From Saitoella complicata NRRL Y-17804 (taxonomy: Eukaryota; Ascomycota; Saitoellomycetes; Saitoellales; Saitoellaceae): a stretch of DNA of 64,000 nt. Positions within the stretch are counted from its first letter, which is position 1, and the number at the start of each line of letters is the position of its first letter. The position numbers and the translations under genes were made by a program. Of the stretch, positions 43,748-54,947 are shown one piece after another. The DNA lies in NCBI RefSeq assembly GCF_001661265.1, contig NW_017567022.1:1-64000 (forward strand), read 5' to 3'. The notes beneath the pieces are model-generated. The model made no database searches, was not told where the DNA came from, and worked only from the letters and a program-made list of their open reading frames with translations.

Positions 43748-44597
43748 TCTGAAATATATATATAGCTTCTCGATACCTAGGTAGTGATTGCCAAACTGCA
43801 TCAATTAAGATACCGAACATAACGGATGGAATGATGAGTGTCGCCATAGACTGATTATTGTACTCAAGGGAACGAAGCATGGGGACCGTTGGGGACCACG
43901 ATATCAGAACGCCGAAGAGTTAACCATTATACTAGACAAAAAAAACCTAAGGAAAACCAGAAGGTGAACAAGAACACACCGGCGAGCCGTCACATCCCCA
44001 CCCACAATAGACATTTTTGAAGATGACCCAGATATACTTCCAAGGCCCACATCTTTTCAACTCCCAATTCCTCCAACAGAATGCACCCAGTTTCCAAAGG
44101 AGGACTCCGTCAAACAGCACACCCAAACCCGAAAAGAAAACCCAAGTAAAGAACGAATAATTCCCATGTAACACAAGCGCCATCAAAGACACAACGTCAT
44201 AGATCTTTTTTGTACAACCTCCACTCCGCAGAGTACCTCCCTCGTCTTTCACCAACGATCTGCGTAATTTGTAGCTCCACTCACTTCGCCAACGACACCA
44301 ATAAAAATGCCGCACGCATCCCAAGAAAGTTTTGCTGATGATTTTTTGTGTGCTAGCATTGTAGCTTTTTTGTAGTTGATGAACCGAAATGCAGGAAAAC
44401 AGCGCCCGGTATCCGAATAAGAAAATCGAAGTAGGAATGTCGATGCCCGTGCCGAGAACTCGCAATAACGAAAAACGAAACGCCCAAAAGTAGTAAAAAA
44501 GACAGGTCCTCCCAGCAACCCAACGAAAAGAACGAAGAACCAATAACGTATGTACAATCCCAAACGAGTAACGCCAGACACAATGACAAGCCGTTCT
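43748..44597. other. Convergent 3' flanks
   Basis: The AlkB-like gene (plus) and the glutamine-rich protein gene (minus) end toward each other here. A 198-codon minus-strand frame in the stretch is Trp/Phe/Cys-rich with no domain and most likely lies in the long 3' untranslated region of the minus-strand gene. Confidence 0.5.
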
Positions 44598-46040
44598 TTA
44601 ACCCCAGACATCCAAAACACCAGTCAATCCCTTTCCTCCCAAAAAGATTTGCTTAGTCCACTCTCCATTAGCGCCTCCCTGTCCGGCAGAGACGCTCCTC
44701 TTCTGTTCACCGGCACCTGGCGCGTCCTCAAAACCCGGGTATTGCAACGGGCTCTGAATGGGCCTGGTGCCAATAGGGGCATGCTTGCCACCGATGCTTC
44801 CGTTCCTTTGAGCCAAAGGGGCACCAGTGTCGGGGGAAGAAGCTTGCGTAGTAGAAGCCGCCGCGGTATTGTTGCTCGGGTCGAAGAAAGCCGAGAACTG
44901 AGCGCTAGCAGGAGGCGAGAGGCTGCTGTTGCTCTTGGTAGATGGCGCACGCATCTGAGTAGGGGATCCAACAGGCGCAGGTGCGCTGGTAGGAATCTCT
45001 TCCCTACCGGCCAAAGGCTCGCTGCCAGTTAAGTACTCAAGTCCAGGCCTAGGGCTAGGGCCACGAGTGGACATGGCAGAGATGGGGTTGCTCCTAGAAA
45101 CACCCCTCAAGTCATCCTCCTGATAAGCAGGTCCGTCCAAGCCCATGGACCTAACCTGCTGCTGAGGCTGTCTCCTCGCCAAAAGTGACTTCCTCTCCTC
45201 ATCGGTGTATCCACCCTGGTGGTGGTGACCAGCGTAGCCAGCAGGGCTATGTCCCCTAACCTGAGCATGCTGCTGCTCAGCCATCAACATGTCCCTTTCC
45301 CTGAGAGCCATCTCCTCCCTGACCCTCTGCTGGTGAGCCTGCTCCTGACGGGCGACACGCCTCTTCAAGTGCAAAAGCTGCTCGGCCTCACGCTGACGCA
45401 TGTTGCCAATACCCATTCCGCTGTGAGAACGCTGGTGCATGTCCATATCGTGAGCGTGGTGAAGACCTTGAGGGATTTGAGAAATGTGAGGGAGCGAGTT
45501 CATGGGGAGACCGGCAGCGTAGTGGCGGGAAGGAACGGTGTGGGCGATACGAGGGTCCCTCTGATCATAACCGTAGGAAGCTCCAGGAAGACTGGGAAGG
45601 TTGGTCTGACGGCCAGGCTGAGCATACAACTTGCCGGTCTTGAGAAGGTTGTCGACAGCCTTTTCAACTTCTGTAGATCAAAAGGGTTAGCATACGTCCG
45701 ATGACAGGCGTTTGACAGGTAAGTGACAGCTCATCCGGAAAAATGCAGCAAAACTTCATTCAGTAAAACAAAGACTGCTCATTCAATCCCAATGAACTGT
45801 ATCACAATCCAACATACCTTCCAATTGCGAGTGAAATGCCGCACTGCCAGTTTCTCCGTCCTGACTCTCAGCCTTAGCATTGGCAGCAGCCTGCTGAGCC
45901 GCAGCAGCCTGAGCAGCAGCCCTCGACTTATCGTAAGCCATCTGTGCAGGGTTCGAAACACTCTTGTCCGAATATCCCAACCCGCCTCCACCTGACCTGG
46001 CGGACCAAGTGGAGGAAGGGTGATCGACGTAAGCAGCCAT
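44598..46040 (-). CDS. Low-complexity Gln/Ala/Ser-rich protein, conserved start region
   Basis: Two exons (46040-45818, 45670-44598) give 431 residues, joined across a 147-bp intron, nearly three times the local norm. The N-terminus MAAYVDHPSSTWSARSGGGG is followed by an Ala-rich helix (QAAAAQQAAANAKAE), then EVEKAVDNLLKTGKLY, the most conserved-looking part. Next come a His/Gln-rich charged coiled coil (QREAEQLLHLKRRVARQEQAHQQRVREE) and a Ser/Pro-rich tail. I do not recognise a named family. Codon use in the coiled coil and Ala tract is strongly biased, as in a well-expressed gene. A regulatory or scaffold role is possible but not shown. Confidence 0.75.
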
Positions 46041-46789
46041 GAACGGAAGACGAAGGAAGCGCCGGAAGTGTTGGTATTAGAAGATATTCGAGGGGGGATC
46101 GGTATGAACAGTCAAGTCCTTCCGATTTGAAGGTGCTGTGGTAGCGGAGTGGGGGGTGTCGTGGGGGGTTGTTGTTGGTTGAGTTTGTGAGGTGGCCGTG
46201 CTGCACTGAATTTTCGAGGCGTGCGGTGGCCGCTTATTGGCTCGAGGTGGGGGGCCCGTCAGAGGAGGAAGTCAGTCACGCAGGAAACGGATTACACTGG
46301 GAAATATGGCATTGAATGCCTTGTGTTTTTACTGAAAACCTCTTCTGCCCGTGGCCTGCTCCCGGCCTCGCCTCGTTCGCTGCACCTGTAGCTATTTATA
46401 GCAGGGCGTGACCGTGAGTGCATCTTGACATCTGAGGAGGACGAGTGCTATTGTTCGTAGTAATGGAATTCTACCGTTGTTGACCTTGGAGTACGCCTGC
46501 CATCTCGAGGGAAGTCCTAGGGTTAAACGGGGTTGATGTTGAGCATTACAGTTGACGCCCTCCCAAACGTATGGGGACATAGTTCAAAGACAAGGTAATA
46601 AAGCAATTACAATTCCAGATTATGATAAAAATTATCCAAGTGAAGCCCGTATCCCAAAATCACTCTCAAGAAAAGCCAACAACAAGGGTATCCATCCCAA
46701 CCACTATAGTCCCCACAACCCATCCGGATCCATTCCCATTCGTGTAACCTCAACCTCTACCTCGCCAAACCCGGGTATATGTATGCGTC
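46041..46789. other. Intergenic stretch
   Basis: The left part is the promoter and leader of the low-complexity protein gene. The right part is the 3' flank of the GPI-type gene. No further element is recognised. Confidence 0.5.
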
Positions 46790-47704
46790 TCACATCATCA
46801 TGACACCAACAACACCAGCACCAACCATACCAACCAAACTCACCGCCAAGGCCCCCGCACCGCTGGCAGCAGATCCACTCACCGTTGCAGCAGCAGCACC
46901 GCTGACCCTGCTGACACTCGATCCACTGGCTTTGCTGGCAACAGCTGCGCCGGTCGCACTCGCACTCGCAGTAGAGCCCGTTCCACTCGCAGAGGCAGTA
47001 GCAGTGGCGGAAGCGGAAACGAGCATTGCGTTCTCGACAGCAACGGTAGCGACATCGATATTACACCTCGACTGGATCGAAGAACTAATACTCGCGTACT
47101 CAGCAGTGCCGTTAAACCCGTCATAGTCTTCTCCCTCCTGCTCCCCAACCTCCAACGCCAACCCAATATACCCAACAACACAGTCGGAACAAACAACACT
47201 GTCGGGCAACATATTCCACTCCGCTCCGTCCTCGCTGGTATCGTTTGAAATACTGCCAACCGCATCGATCCAAGTTTGATTCGTGGAAGAGAGGACGGCG
47301 CAGAGTTCGTCTGTGGAGGAATCGCGAAGACAGTAAAAGTTGTAGTAGTACAACTGCTGCCTCGTTTCATTCGCGGGACTCACATCACCATACACCCCAG
47401 GACAATGCCTCGCCGCTCCCTCCACCAACGCTTCCATCCCAGCTAAACACTCCTGCGTACAAAAACTCTCCAACTTCGCGACACCGGCCTCGGTGAAACC
47501 ACCGGTGGTGGGTGAACCGATGGAGTCGGTGTAGAAGATGGAGAGGTCGCAGGGGATTGTGGTGTTGAGGGTTGCGAGGCAGGCGGCGGGGAGGGCGGAG
47601 GTGTTGGACCAGTCGGAGCCATAGGTGTCGAGGAAAGTAAAATCAGCACGCACGCTGTTCACGGCGCCGATGGCGGCAATGAGGGTTGAGAGTTTGAGGA
47701 GCAT
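46790..47704 (-). CDS. Secreted, probably GPI-anchored Cys-containing surface protein
   Basis: A single-exon gene of 304 residues. The signal peptide (LLKLSTLIAAIGAVNSVRA) is followed by a folded region with eleven Cys residues spaced like fungal surface domains (AACLATLN, IPCDLS, FCTQECLAGM, RHCPG, NFYCLRD, ELCAVL, VVCSDCVVGYIGL, SRCNID). A Ser/Ala/Gly-rich stalk comes next, and the hydrophobic end (AGALAVSLVGMVGAGVVGVMMM) suits replacement by a GPI anchor. Several N-glycosylation sites are present. The family is common in filamentous fungi, but I cannot assign an activity. It starts at the first ATG, directly before the signal peptide. Confidence 0.88.
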   Translation of the reverse strand: MLLKLSTLIAAIGAVNSVRADFTFLDTYGSDWSNTSALPAACLATLNTTIPCDLSIFYTDSIGSPTTGGFTEAGVAKLESFCTQECLAGMEALVEGAARHCPGVYGDVSPANETRQQLYYYNFYCLRDSSTDELCAVLSSTNQTWIDAVGSISNDTSEDGAEWNMLPDSVVCSDCVVGYIGLALEVGEQEGEDYDGFNGTAEYASISSSIQSRCNIDVATVAVENAMLVSASATATASASGTGSTASASATGAAVASKASGSSVSRVSGAAAATVSGSAASGAGALAVSLVGMVGAGVVGVMMM

Positions 47705-48111
47705 CGTGTATGTCTGCGGATACTGTAAAGATCGTGTTTTCTGAAAGAGAGGGATCGAAGCCTTTATGATGTTGACAACATGAACTGCTCCGGCTTTTAA
47801 GTCCCTTCATCTCGGCGTATCCGAAGGGCGGAAACGGTTCTGGATCCTTGCGTCGGATGCGCATGGGAGCGCAGCGCGGGTCAACAGGTTGGTGGGGTGA
47901 GTCGGTGTCAGATAGAGACGGTGTAAGGAATAAATTAGAGAGAATTGGCTGTATCATTCTCAGAGGTATAATTGACGTGCGAAACGTGGACTCCCTTCGA
48001 ATCCGGTCATTGCGGCGTGCCTGGAGCAGAGGGTAACCATCTTGTTGAACTGGAGAGGACAATCACCGCAACACCCAAACCATCAACCTTGCTACGACGA
48101 CGTCTGAGACG
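47705..48111. promoter_or_regulatory. Shared promoter region of divergent genes
   Basis: 407 bp lies between the start codons of the GPI-type gene (minus) and the ceramide synthase gene (plus). No clear TATA box is seen on either strand. Confidence 0.45.
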
Positions 48112-49487
48112 ATGTCCACTCTAAGCCCAAACCAAAAAGACCGTCTCCGCATGTCACGTATCCCCTCCGACACAGGTCCCTCAATTGCTACCACACCAGC
48201 GAGCGCACGATCCGAGGCTGCGACGGTGAGGAGAAGACGCGCGTTAAGTGTGCAGAGGAGGACGTTGTCGCATACATGGCATTCATACGTCGAGACTTCT
48301 AATAATAACACATGGCGTACGTCCCTTTCCCTCTCCCTTCAATTGCGATTGAGTGTACAGCGGGTGTGTGGATATGACAGTGCTGATCATGAATGCTATG
48401 TAGTGACGCCGTTAATCGTGATTTTGATCATGCTCGGCTTATTTGCGATCAACCCGACCACGACAAACCCAATCTACCACTTCCTCTTCATCTCTTACCC
48501 CGTTTCCGGTGAGCCACCGCGTCCTTACCCTACCGAACCCAGCATTTACCACAACAATCCCCAACTCTATGGAAAGGGACTCTACGATATCGCATTCTGC
48601 GTATTCTACACAATCGTGTTCTCGTTTGCGCGAGAGTTCGTGATGCAGGTTTTGTTAAAGCCGTTGGCGAGGAGATGGGGAATCAAGGAGGGAAAGAAGA
48701 TGAGCAGGTTTTTGGAGCAGGCGTATACGTTCTGCTACTTTTCCATCTCTGGAACATTCGGATTGGTTCGTTTCTCAATCCTCCCATTCTCCTCTCATCG
48801 ACATCCAACTAACAATTAACACCAACATAGATCGTCATGTCGAGGACTGATATGTGGTTCTTCAACACCCCCGCATTCTGGCAGGCATACCCCCACCGCG
48901 CCCTCCCTCTCGACTTCAAATTCTACTACCTCCTCCAAGCCTCCTACTGGCTCCAACAAGCACTCGTCCTCCTCCTCCAACTCGAAGCCCCGCGGAAAGA
49001 TTTTAAAGAATTGGTATTGCACCACATCATCACCCTCCTCCTCATCGGCCTCTCATACCGTTTCCACTTCACCGCGACCGGGGTAGCGGTCTTCATCACC
49101 ATGGACGTCTCCGACGTCTTTCTGGCCTTATCCAAATGTCTGAATTATTTGGACCACCCCCTCGGCACCCCCTGCTTCGGCTTCTTCATCCTAGTCTGGT
49201 TCTACTGCCGCCACTACCTCTCCGCTCAAATCCTCATCTCCTGCCTAACAACCTACAACAACCCCCCCTACACCCCCTTCCCCGAGCCCATCGACTGGCT
49301 GAACCAACAATACAAGTGTTGGATCGCGAAGCCGATTACGGTTGGGTTGTTGGGTGCGTTGTTGGGGGTTAATATTTTTTGGAGTTGGTTGATTTTGAGG
49401 ATTGCGGGGAGGTTTGTGTGGAAGGGGGAGGCGAAGGATGAGAGGAGTGATGATGAGGAGGAGGAGGAGAAGAAGAAGGGGGAGTAG
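48112..49487 (+). CDS. Ceramide synthase, Lag1/Lac1 type (TLC domain)
   Basis: Exons 48112-48316, 48404-48765 and 48831-49487 give 407 residues. The enzyme N-acylates sphingoid bases with fatty acyl-CoA in the ER. A basic Ser-rich N-terminus leads to several membrane spans. The Lag motif in exon 3 has the catalytic His pair and Asp pair: LVLHHIITLLLIGLSY (His253, His254) and FITMDVSDVFLALSK (Asp281, Asp284). The C-terminus is strongly acidic (DDEEEEEKKKGE), as in yeast Lag1 where casein kinase 2 acts. The first intron (48317-48403, 87 bp) is a multiple of three and open, so a retained form would add 29 residues before the first membrane span. The proposed splice sites are standard. Confidence 0.92.
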
Positions 49488-49834
49488 GGGGAGTGATTCG
49501 TAGATGATGATGAGACGTATACGGTATTGCCATGGAGAACACTCTGCCTAGAAATCGTCAAAATAATACACGATCGTTGCCCAATCGTGACGCAAACACG
49601 AACGGATATGAATGGGACGACTCGACGCGTGGGCGGGCGAGATGAAGGGAGAATATCGAAGAAAGGAGTTACGAACAATTTGCTACAGCAGCGACATTTT
49701 TATACGCGAAACGAGTCATTTGATAAACCTAAACATTTCATAACAACATACAAAACCCGCAAGAAATGCAGCAACACAACGCCCTCGAGCTGCCACTATC
49801 ATACAAACGTATTCCACCCATACCGTAACCCCAC
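49488..49834. other. Convergent 3' flanks
   Basis: The ceramide synthase and MFS genes end toward each other here. Nothing else is seen. Confidence 0.5.
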
Positions 49835-51397
49835 CTAAATCGTCATCCTGAACTCCGGATGCCTATAACCCAAATCCTCGCCATCCCTGACCTCCGCCCA
49901 CCTCTCATTCCTCCCCCCCGCATCCCTAACCTTATTCTCCCACCGATTATACCACACAGTCCCCGCCGTAACCAACCACGCAACACACAGGAACCCCAAA
50001 TTGATAGCATGACCCGTCTTATACCCCGGCGCATCCTTAGTCACGTACGTAAATGTAGCCACGAACGCCGCCATATTCGCGATAGCGAGCTGGAGCGCTG
50101 TCCCCGTTGCGCGGGTATAATGCGGTGCGAGGTTGTTAGAGAGCCATGCCATCACAGTGGGGGAACCGGGGAAGATTCCGATGGAGGCGAGGAAGGTTCC
50201 AACGTATTTTGTGGTTGGGTTGGAGGATGTGAGGAGGAGGAGGTAGCCGGTGATACCGAGAGGGGTTGTGAGCATGATGAAGTATCCGCGGCGTTTGAAG
50301 CGGTCGGAGAAGTGAGCTGTTGTCAAGACTGAGATTGCGCCGCAGATGTAGGGCGGGACTGACAACAGTTGAGTCTTGGTGGTCGAGGCGGTGAAGGTCT
50401 TCAGAATCGTCGGCTAGACAGAAGTTAGTAAGAAGGAGGGAAAAGGGAACAGGGAGGGGCATACCAAAAACAAGGAAAACGAATAGATCGGTGTGATCAA
50501 ACAGAAAAAGATCGTGGCCGTCAACCACGTATTCCAATTCGCCACCGCCCTCCAAACCTGCTTCCCCTTGAACCCAGCCCCAGCTTCATCCTCCCTCGTC
50601 ACGCCTCCATCCAGAATCAACCTCTCCACCGCAATGTGCCTCTCTTCGCTCGTGAGGAATGAGGCACTGCCGGGATCGTTGGGCAGGAAGAAGATGGTGA
50701 TGACGCCGAAGATAACGGTGACGATACCTTCGATGATGAAAATCCAACTCCATCCAAGTAAGCCGCCGATTCCGCGCATCTGTGCGATCCCACTCGCCAA
50801 CAACCCACCAAAAGCCCCAGACAACGGAGCAGCAGTATAAAACAGACCCACCCGATACAACAACTCATGCCTCCGATAAAACGTACTCAAATACAAAATC
50901 AAACCCCCCAACAACCCTCCCTCAAACATACCCAGAAAAAAGCGTGCGACCAATAGTCCCTCATAACTCTTCACAATCCCCATCAACGTTCCAACAACGC
51001 CCCACCCAATCATGATTCCCGGCAAGAAAATCCTCGGTCGAGCGCGTTTGAGAACGAGGTTCGCGGGGACTTCGACGATGATGTAGGAGACGTAGAAGAT
51101 TGCTAGGGCGACGTTAAATTGGGTTCCGGTTAGGTGGAGTTGGGTTGTTAAGCCATCGATGCGGGCGTTGCCAATGTTGGAGCGGTCAATGAAGGCGAGG
51201 AGCCAGAGGCCGAAGATCCAGGGGATGATGTGAAAGTCGAGTTTACGGCGGATCTTTGCTTCGAGGATGGGGTCGATGGGTTGGTCCGTACGAAGGGAGA
51301 CGGAGGGGGAGAGGGTTGCGCCGTCGGTTGCGGCGACGTTCTCGACTTGTTCGATCTTCATTTTGTCCATTTCGTGGTATGTTTGCTGTTCTGCCAT
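49835..51397 (-). CDS. MFS permease, anion:cation symporter (Dal5/Tna1-like) family
   Basis: Two exons (51397-50465, 50413-49835) give 503 residues with twelve predicted membrane spans. The family imports organic anions such as allantoate, nicotinate, pantothenate or biotin precursors with protons. Landmarks are RKLDFHIIPWIFGLWLLAFIDRSNIGNA (first span and loop), the ARFFLGMFEGGLLGG span-4/5 region, and GWSWIFIIEGIVTVIFGV near span 6. After the intron, SVPPYICGAI and DRFKRRGYFI start the second half. The start ATG at 51397 was chosen; an upstream GTG is not needed. It is divergent from the flavin-reductase paralogue 560 bp away, which suggests co-regulation. Confidence 0.93.
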
Positions 51398-51956
51398 CTT
51401 GGTCTTCACTCTTCCTCAACAATTTCAAAGATCGAGGAGCAGCGGGTCGCCTCTTAAGCACCCAGGATCGCCTCCGTTACCCCACGCTCGCTCCCATGTT
51501 CCACAGCCGCGGAAGGAAAGCTGGATAAACTCCAATAAGCGAACAAGCGAGACGCCCCGCACTTCCTCCACAGCTGATCCGCATGCTTCCGCTATAGTAA
51601 TGCGGGGAAACCTTATGTGATCCACCGGGAGATTGAGGAGGGTGGAGCACCAATGAGAACGGAAAGGTGAGAGCTGGTCGGGCGGTACAGTAACTGTGAT
51701 GGGGGTTTACGGTTATTACGAATTGAATTGAGAAAGAGATGTCTCCTTGATTGATCACAATTGCTGGGTCAACAGGCGTCGCCAAAATCATCCGGTGCTC
51801 GCGCTAGGGAGCCTTGCAGGATTTCCCCGCTGCTCAGCTCGGGCAATCCCGCCGTCACCAACACCTTCAATTCCCATCGATCCCGTCGATCCCATCAACT
51901 ATCTCCCTCAAAAAGACCCTCCTCTCCCGTCACCAACCCTCAAGCAACAGATCAGA
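51398..51956. promoter_or_regulatory. Bidirectional promoter region, MFS permease / flavoprotein
   Basis: 559 bp separates the two start codons. No TATA box or obvious repeated binding site was found by eye. The right part contains a pyrimidine-rich leader just before the flavoprotein ATG. Confidence 0.5.
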
Positions 51957-52898
51957 ATGGCAATCGGCGACAACCCCGAAAAACACCTCGACGCAGAACA
52001 GCACGTCCGCCGCAACCCCCACCCCGACTTTAAAAAAGTCGAAGCCTCCCGTCCAGACTGGGAAGAAGATGCTTCCCACTCCTGGCACTACACCAAAACC
52101 CGCTCTCCGGACTGGACGCCCGGATCCGGCGCCAACGATGACGTATGGACGAAAACCGATACCGTATCGATTGATCCATACGAGGAGGGCCGTCGTGCGG
52201 TCGATAACTACAAGTTAATGATCTCCGGGATCGTTCCCCGTCCCGTCGGGTTCGTCTCCACGATCAATCCCACCACCAACGTCCCGAACCTCGCTCCCTT
52301 CAGTTTCACCCAAATGGTCAACCACGACCCCCCAATCTTCGTCATCGGCTTCGCCTCCTCCATCGCCGAGGCAAAAGACACGCTGTCGAACCTCCTCACC
52401 ACGAAGGAATGTGTCATCAACATCATCTCCGAAACATACATCGAAGCCGCAAACTACACCGCCATCGACGCTCCCTCCCACGTCTCAGAATGGCCACTCT
52501 CCGGGCTGCATCCCGCACCCTCTGTCAACGTCCAGCCCAGTCGGGTTGCTGAATCACCTTTCAGTATCGAAGGTACATTGTTGAATGCGCAAGAGTTCAA
52601 GAATCCGAGCGGAAAGGTGACGGGAACGATGTGCACAATTCAAGGCGTCTACTTCCACATCCATGCCGCCGCTCTCAACGCCGAGAGAAATATCATCGAC
52701 CCGGCGGTTTTGAGACCGATTTGTCGGTTGGGAGGGATTTCGTATGCGAGGTTGACGGCGGGGTTCGAGTTGCCGAGGCCGGATTATAATAAGGAATTGG
52801 AGGGGGAGAAGTATGGGGAGGAGTTGAAGGAGGCGGCGGGGATACTTAAGGTGCACGGTGATAAAGAGAGAGATGCGTTGGTGGGGGAGAAGTTGTAG
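51957..52898 (+). CDS. Flavin reductase-like protein, FMN-binding split barrel (intronless paralogue)
   Basis: A single-exon gene of 313 residues. It aligns throughout with the gene at 35057-36142: NPHPDFKKVEASRPDWEED, then SIDPYEEGRRAVDNYKLMISGIVPRPVGFVSTI, NLAPFSFTQMVNHDPPIFVIGF, VINIISETYIEAANYTAIDAP and RLGGISYARL. It should bind FMN and act as a reductase or as the flavin-supplying partner of an oxygenase. No introns are present where the paralogue has three. The open frame extends 210 bp upstream of the chosen ATG without another ATG, so 51957 is the start. Its divergent MFS neighbour hints that the two handle one imported substrate. Confidence 0.9.
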   Translation: MAIGDNPEKHLDAEQHVRRNPHPDFKKVEASRPDWEEDASHSWHYTKTRSPDWTPGSGANDDVWTKTDTVSIDPYEEGRRAVDNYKLMISGIVPRPVGFVSTINPTTNVPNLAPFSFTQMVNHDPPIFVIGFASSIAEAKDTLSNLLTTKECVINIISETYIEAANYTAIDAPSHVSEWPLSGLHPAPSVNVQPSRVAESPFSIEGTLLNAQEFKNPSGKVTGTMCTIQGVYFHIHAAALNAERNIIDPAVLRPICRLGGISYARLTAGFELPRPDYNKELEGEKYGEELKEAAGILKVHGDKERDALVGEKL

Positions 52899-53352
52899 GT
52901 AGTTATATTGGCACCATATCATAGTGAGAGGATCAAGAGAAGACACACGGGCACTCATGCCACGAAGATACCAAAAACCAACCGGAAATCCAAGCGGAAC
53001 CCAGCTCCCCTGCTCTAAAACCCTACTACAATAACTTTCTCCCTTCTCGAGCTCTCCTGTCCATACCATCCTCGGACCGTGCGTTCCGACTCGTCCCTAC
53101 GCATCCGTCATGGCGTGTGCTCTAGTGGTGCAGATGGGAGTGAAGCTTAGTCAGAACGGAAGACTTTTACGAAAGAAAACACTGCTGCGTTAAGGGAGGA
53201 CATTCGTTCAAGACGACGAGGTTTGTTCATTACGAAGAACGAACCGCTCGACAGATCACTCCGCCCCACACGACTCCGCTCCTCCGCGCTATACGACACG
53301 ACCCGGGTGACAAAGACGAACAAACGACAGACGACAACCAACGACTAGGAGG
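52899..53352. other. Intergenic stretch
   Basis: 3' flank of the flavoprotein gene and promoter of the small membrane-protein gene. No further feature is recognised. Confidence 0.5.
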
Positions 53353-54357
53353 ATGATTTCCCTCCGCACAACCTCCTTGACAATCTCCCTCTCCTCACTC
53401 CTTACAAATGCCCTAACGACCCTTCTCGCCCGTCAATTACCAGCAGACGATTATCTTATGAGTGATGCGTTGAGTTGGTATGCGTGGTTTGCGGTGGGTG
53501 TATCGTGGGTTGGGGTTTGGGGGGCATGGCGGGTATGTATCTATCTTCCCCCATCTACCCACTTCCTGTGTTCATCTACCGTCGCGAGGGGATGTGGATG
53601 GTGCGGTGCAAGTGAGTGAACATGGCTAATGATGCGTTGATAGCGAGACGCAACAAAGCTATCCTTCTTCTCCGCCTACTACACAATCGAAACAATCCTC
53701 TCCTTCCTCCTCCGCACATTCTTCATCTTGTGCATCTTCACGTTTCAGCAAGATCTTTGTACGTTTTTTACGCGGACGCCGAATACTTTCTCGCCGATTC
53801 ATGAGCATATCCCACACGGACCTCCACCAGCGCACCATCACGCCGCACTCGGGGGTCCCGGAGCAGGGGTTTACGAGGGACAATTTGGCGGAGTGGTATT
53901 CTTCGACGGCCCCCACCTAACCGAACAAACCTGCCGCAACCTGGTCGAGACCCTTCCCATCGAATCCCTCGTCTCCATCTTCCTCGCGATTGGAGCCGCG
54001 GTACAGGTTTTGGGCGCGGTTGTTGTGCATCGGTATGCGAATGAGTTGTGTACGCGGACGGAGTGGAGGGAACAGAGACGGAGGAGGAGCTCGAGTGTGA
54101 GTAAGGAGGTATGGAGGGTAGAAGAGATGGAGGAGGGGTTGCCGGCGTATGAGCCTGCTGCTCCGGCGTATGAGAGTGAGGAGAAGAGAGGACAGGGGGT
54201 CGAGGTGCCGTTGCCGGCGTATATGGATATCGCTGCGAACGAAGCAGAGGAGCGGGAACAGCAGGAAGAGAGCGTGCAGGAGAGCGTGAGGGTTCGTGGA
54301 CCGGTTTGTGCCGGGGTTCATTGTGTTTGGTTTGAGGAGGATGATTTGCATTTCTGA
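53353..54357 (+). CDS. Membrane protein of unknown function, three to four spans
   Basis: Exons 53353-53532 and 53644-54357 give 297 residues, with an intron of 111 bp. Hydrophobic stretches lie at about 38-60 (SWYAWFAVGVSWVGVWGAW), 66-98 (FFSAYYTIETILSFLLRTFFILCIF) and 170-195 (VSIFLAIGAAVQVLGAVVV). An N-terminal Ser/Thr/Leu-rich segment may be a fourth span or signal anchor. The loop between the last two spans is His/Pro/Gly-rich. The cytosolic tail is acidic with GLPAYEP and PLPAYMD, phrases resembling adaptor-binding (L/P)PxY motifs of Rsp5-type ligases. No family is recognised. Confidence 0.75.
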
Positions 54358-54947
54358 TGGGCACTCCTTGTCATGGGTGCTTGACGGATCCGTGAGTGAG
54401 TGTACGATGGAATTGACATACGATGCCTTTTGCTTTGTTTCTCTTTGAGTGTTTCTGCTCGGGCAGTATGATTTACTGGTTTGTATCTTTTGTTTTGTTC
54501 GTTTTTCCGGAGTTCGTTCAGCTTGCAGTTGTCTTTGATGCATTCATTTTACGGGTTACATTATGATTAGGGATGGGTTGGAAGGATAGGACACGGCTAG
54601 GTCATTTTCAATGCTTTGCTTTTCTTGAATAACGTCCCTTCTATGTGAAAGCGAGCGTGGTAGGCTGTGTGTTCGATGTGCAAACGACCTTGTTGTCGTT
54701 TCGCCTTTAGCTTCGTACGTACCGAGACCTCATGATCCGGCAGTCGTTTGAACTGTGCCGTAATGGGGGACAGTATCTGAATTCGAAGAAAACCGTCGAA
54801 GTGAGAGCACCCTTCATCACAACGGCAACGAACGGCACGCCCTTTCCTTGATCACGGGCATCCTGACAGATCACCACGATGTGTCGCTAGCACCCTGTAG
54901 AGCCGTTAGCCTCGCCCATACGGACAATGGCAGCGATTCTACCCCTT
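54358..54947. other. Convergent 3' flanks
   Basis: Holds the ends of the membrane-protein gene and of the minus-strand gene that stops at 54948. No other feature is seen. Confidence 0.5.

Noticed and set aside
43947-44543. 198-codon minus-strand frame, rich in Trp, Phe and Cys
   Set aside because: It lies just downstream of the stop of the gene ending at 44598, looks like 3' untranslated DNA, and shows no signal peptide or domain.
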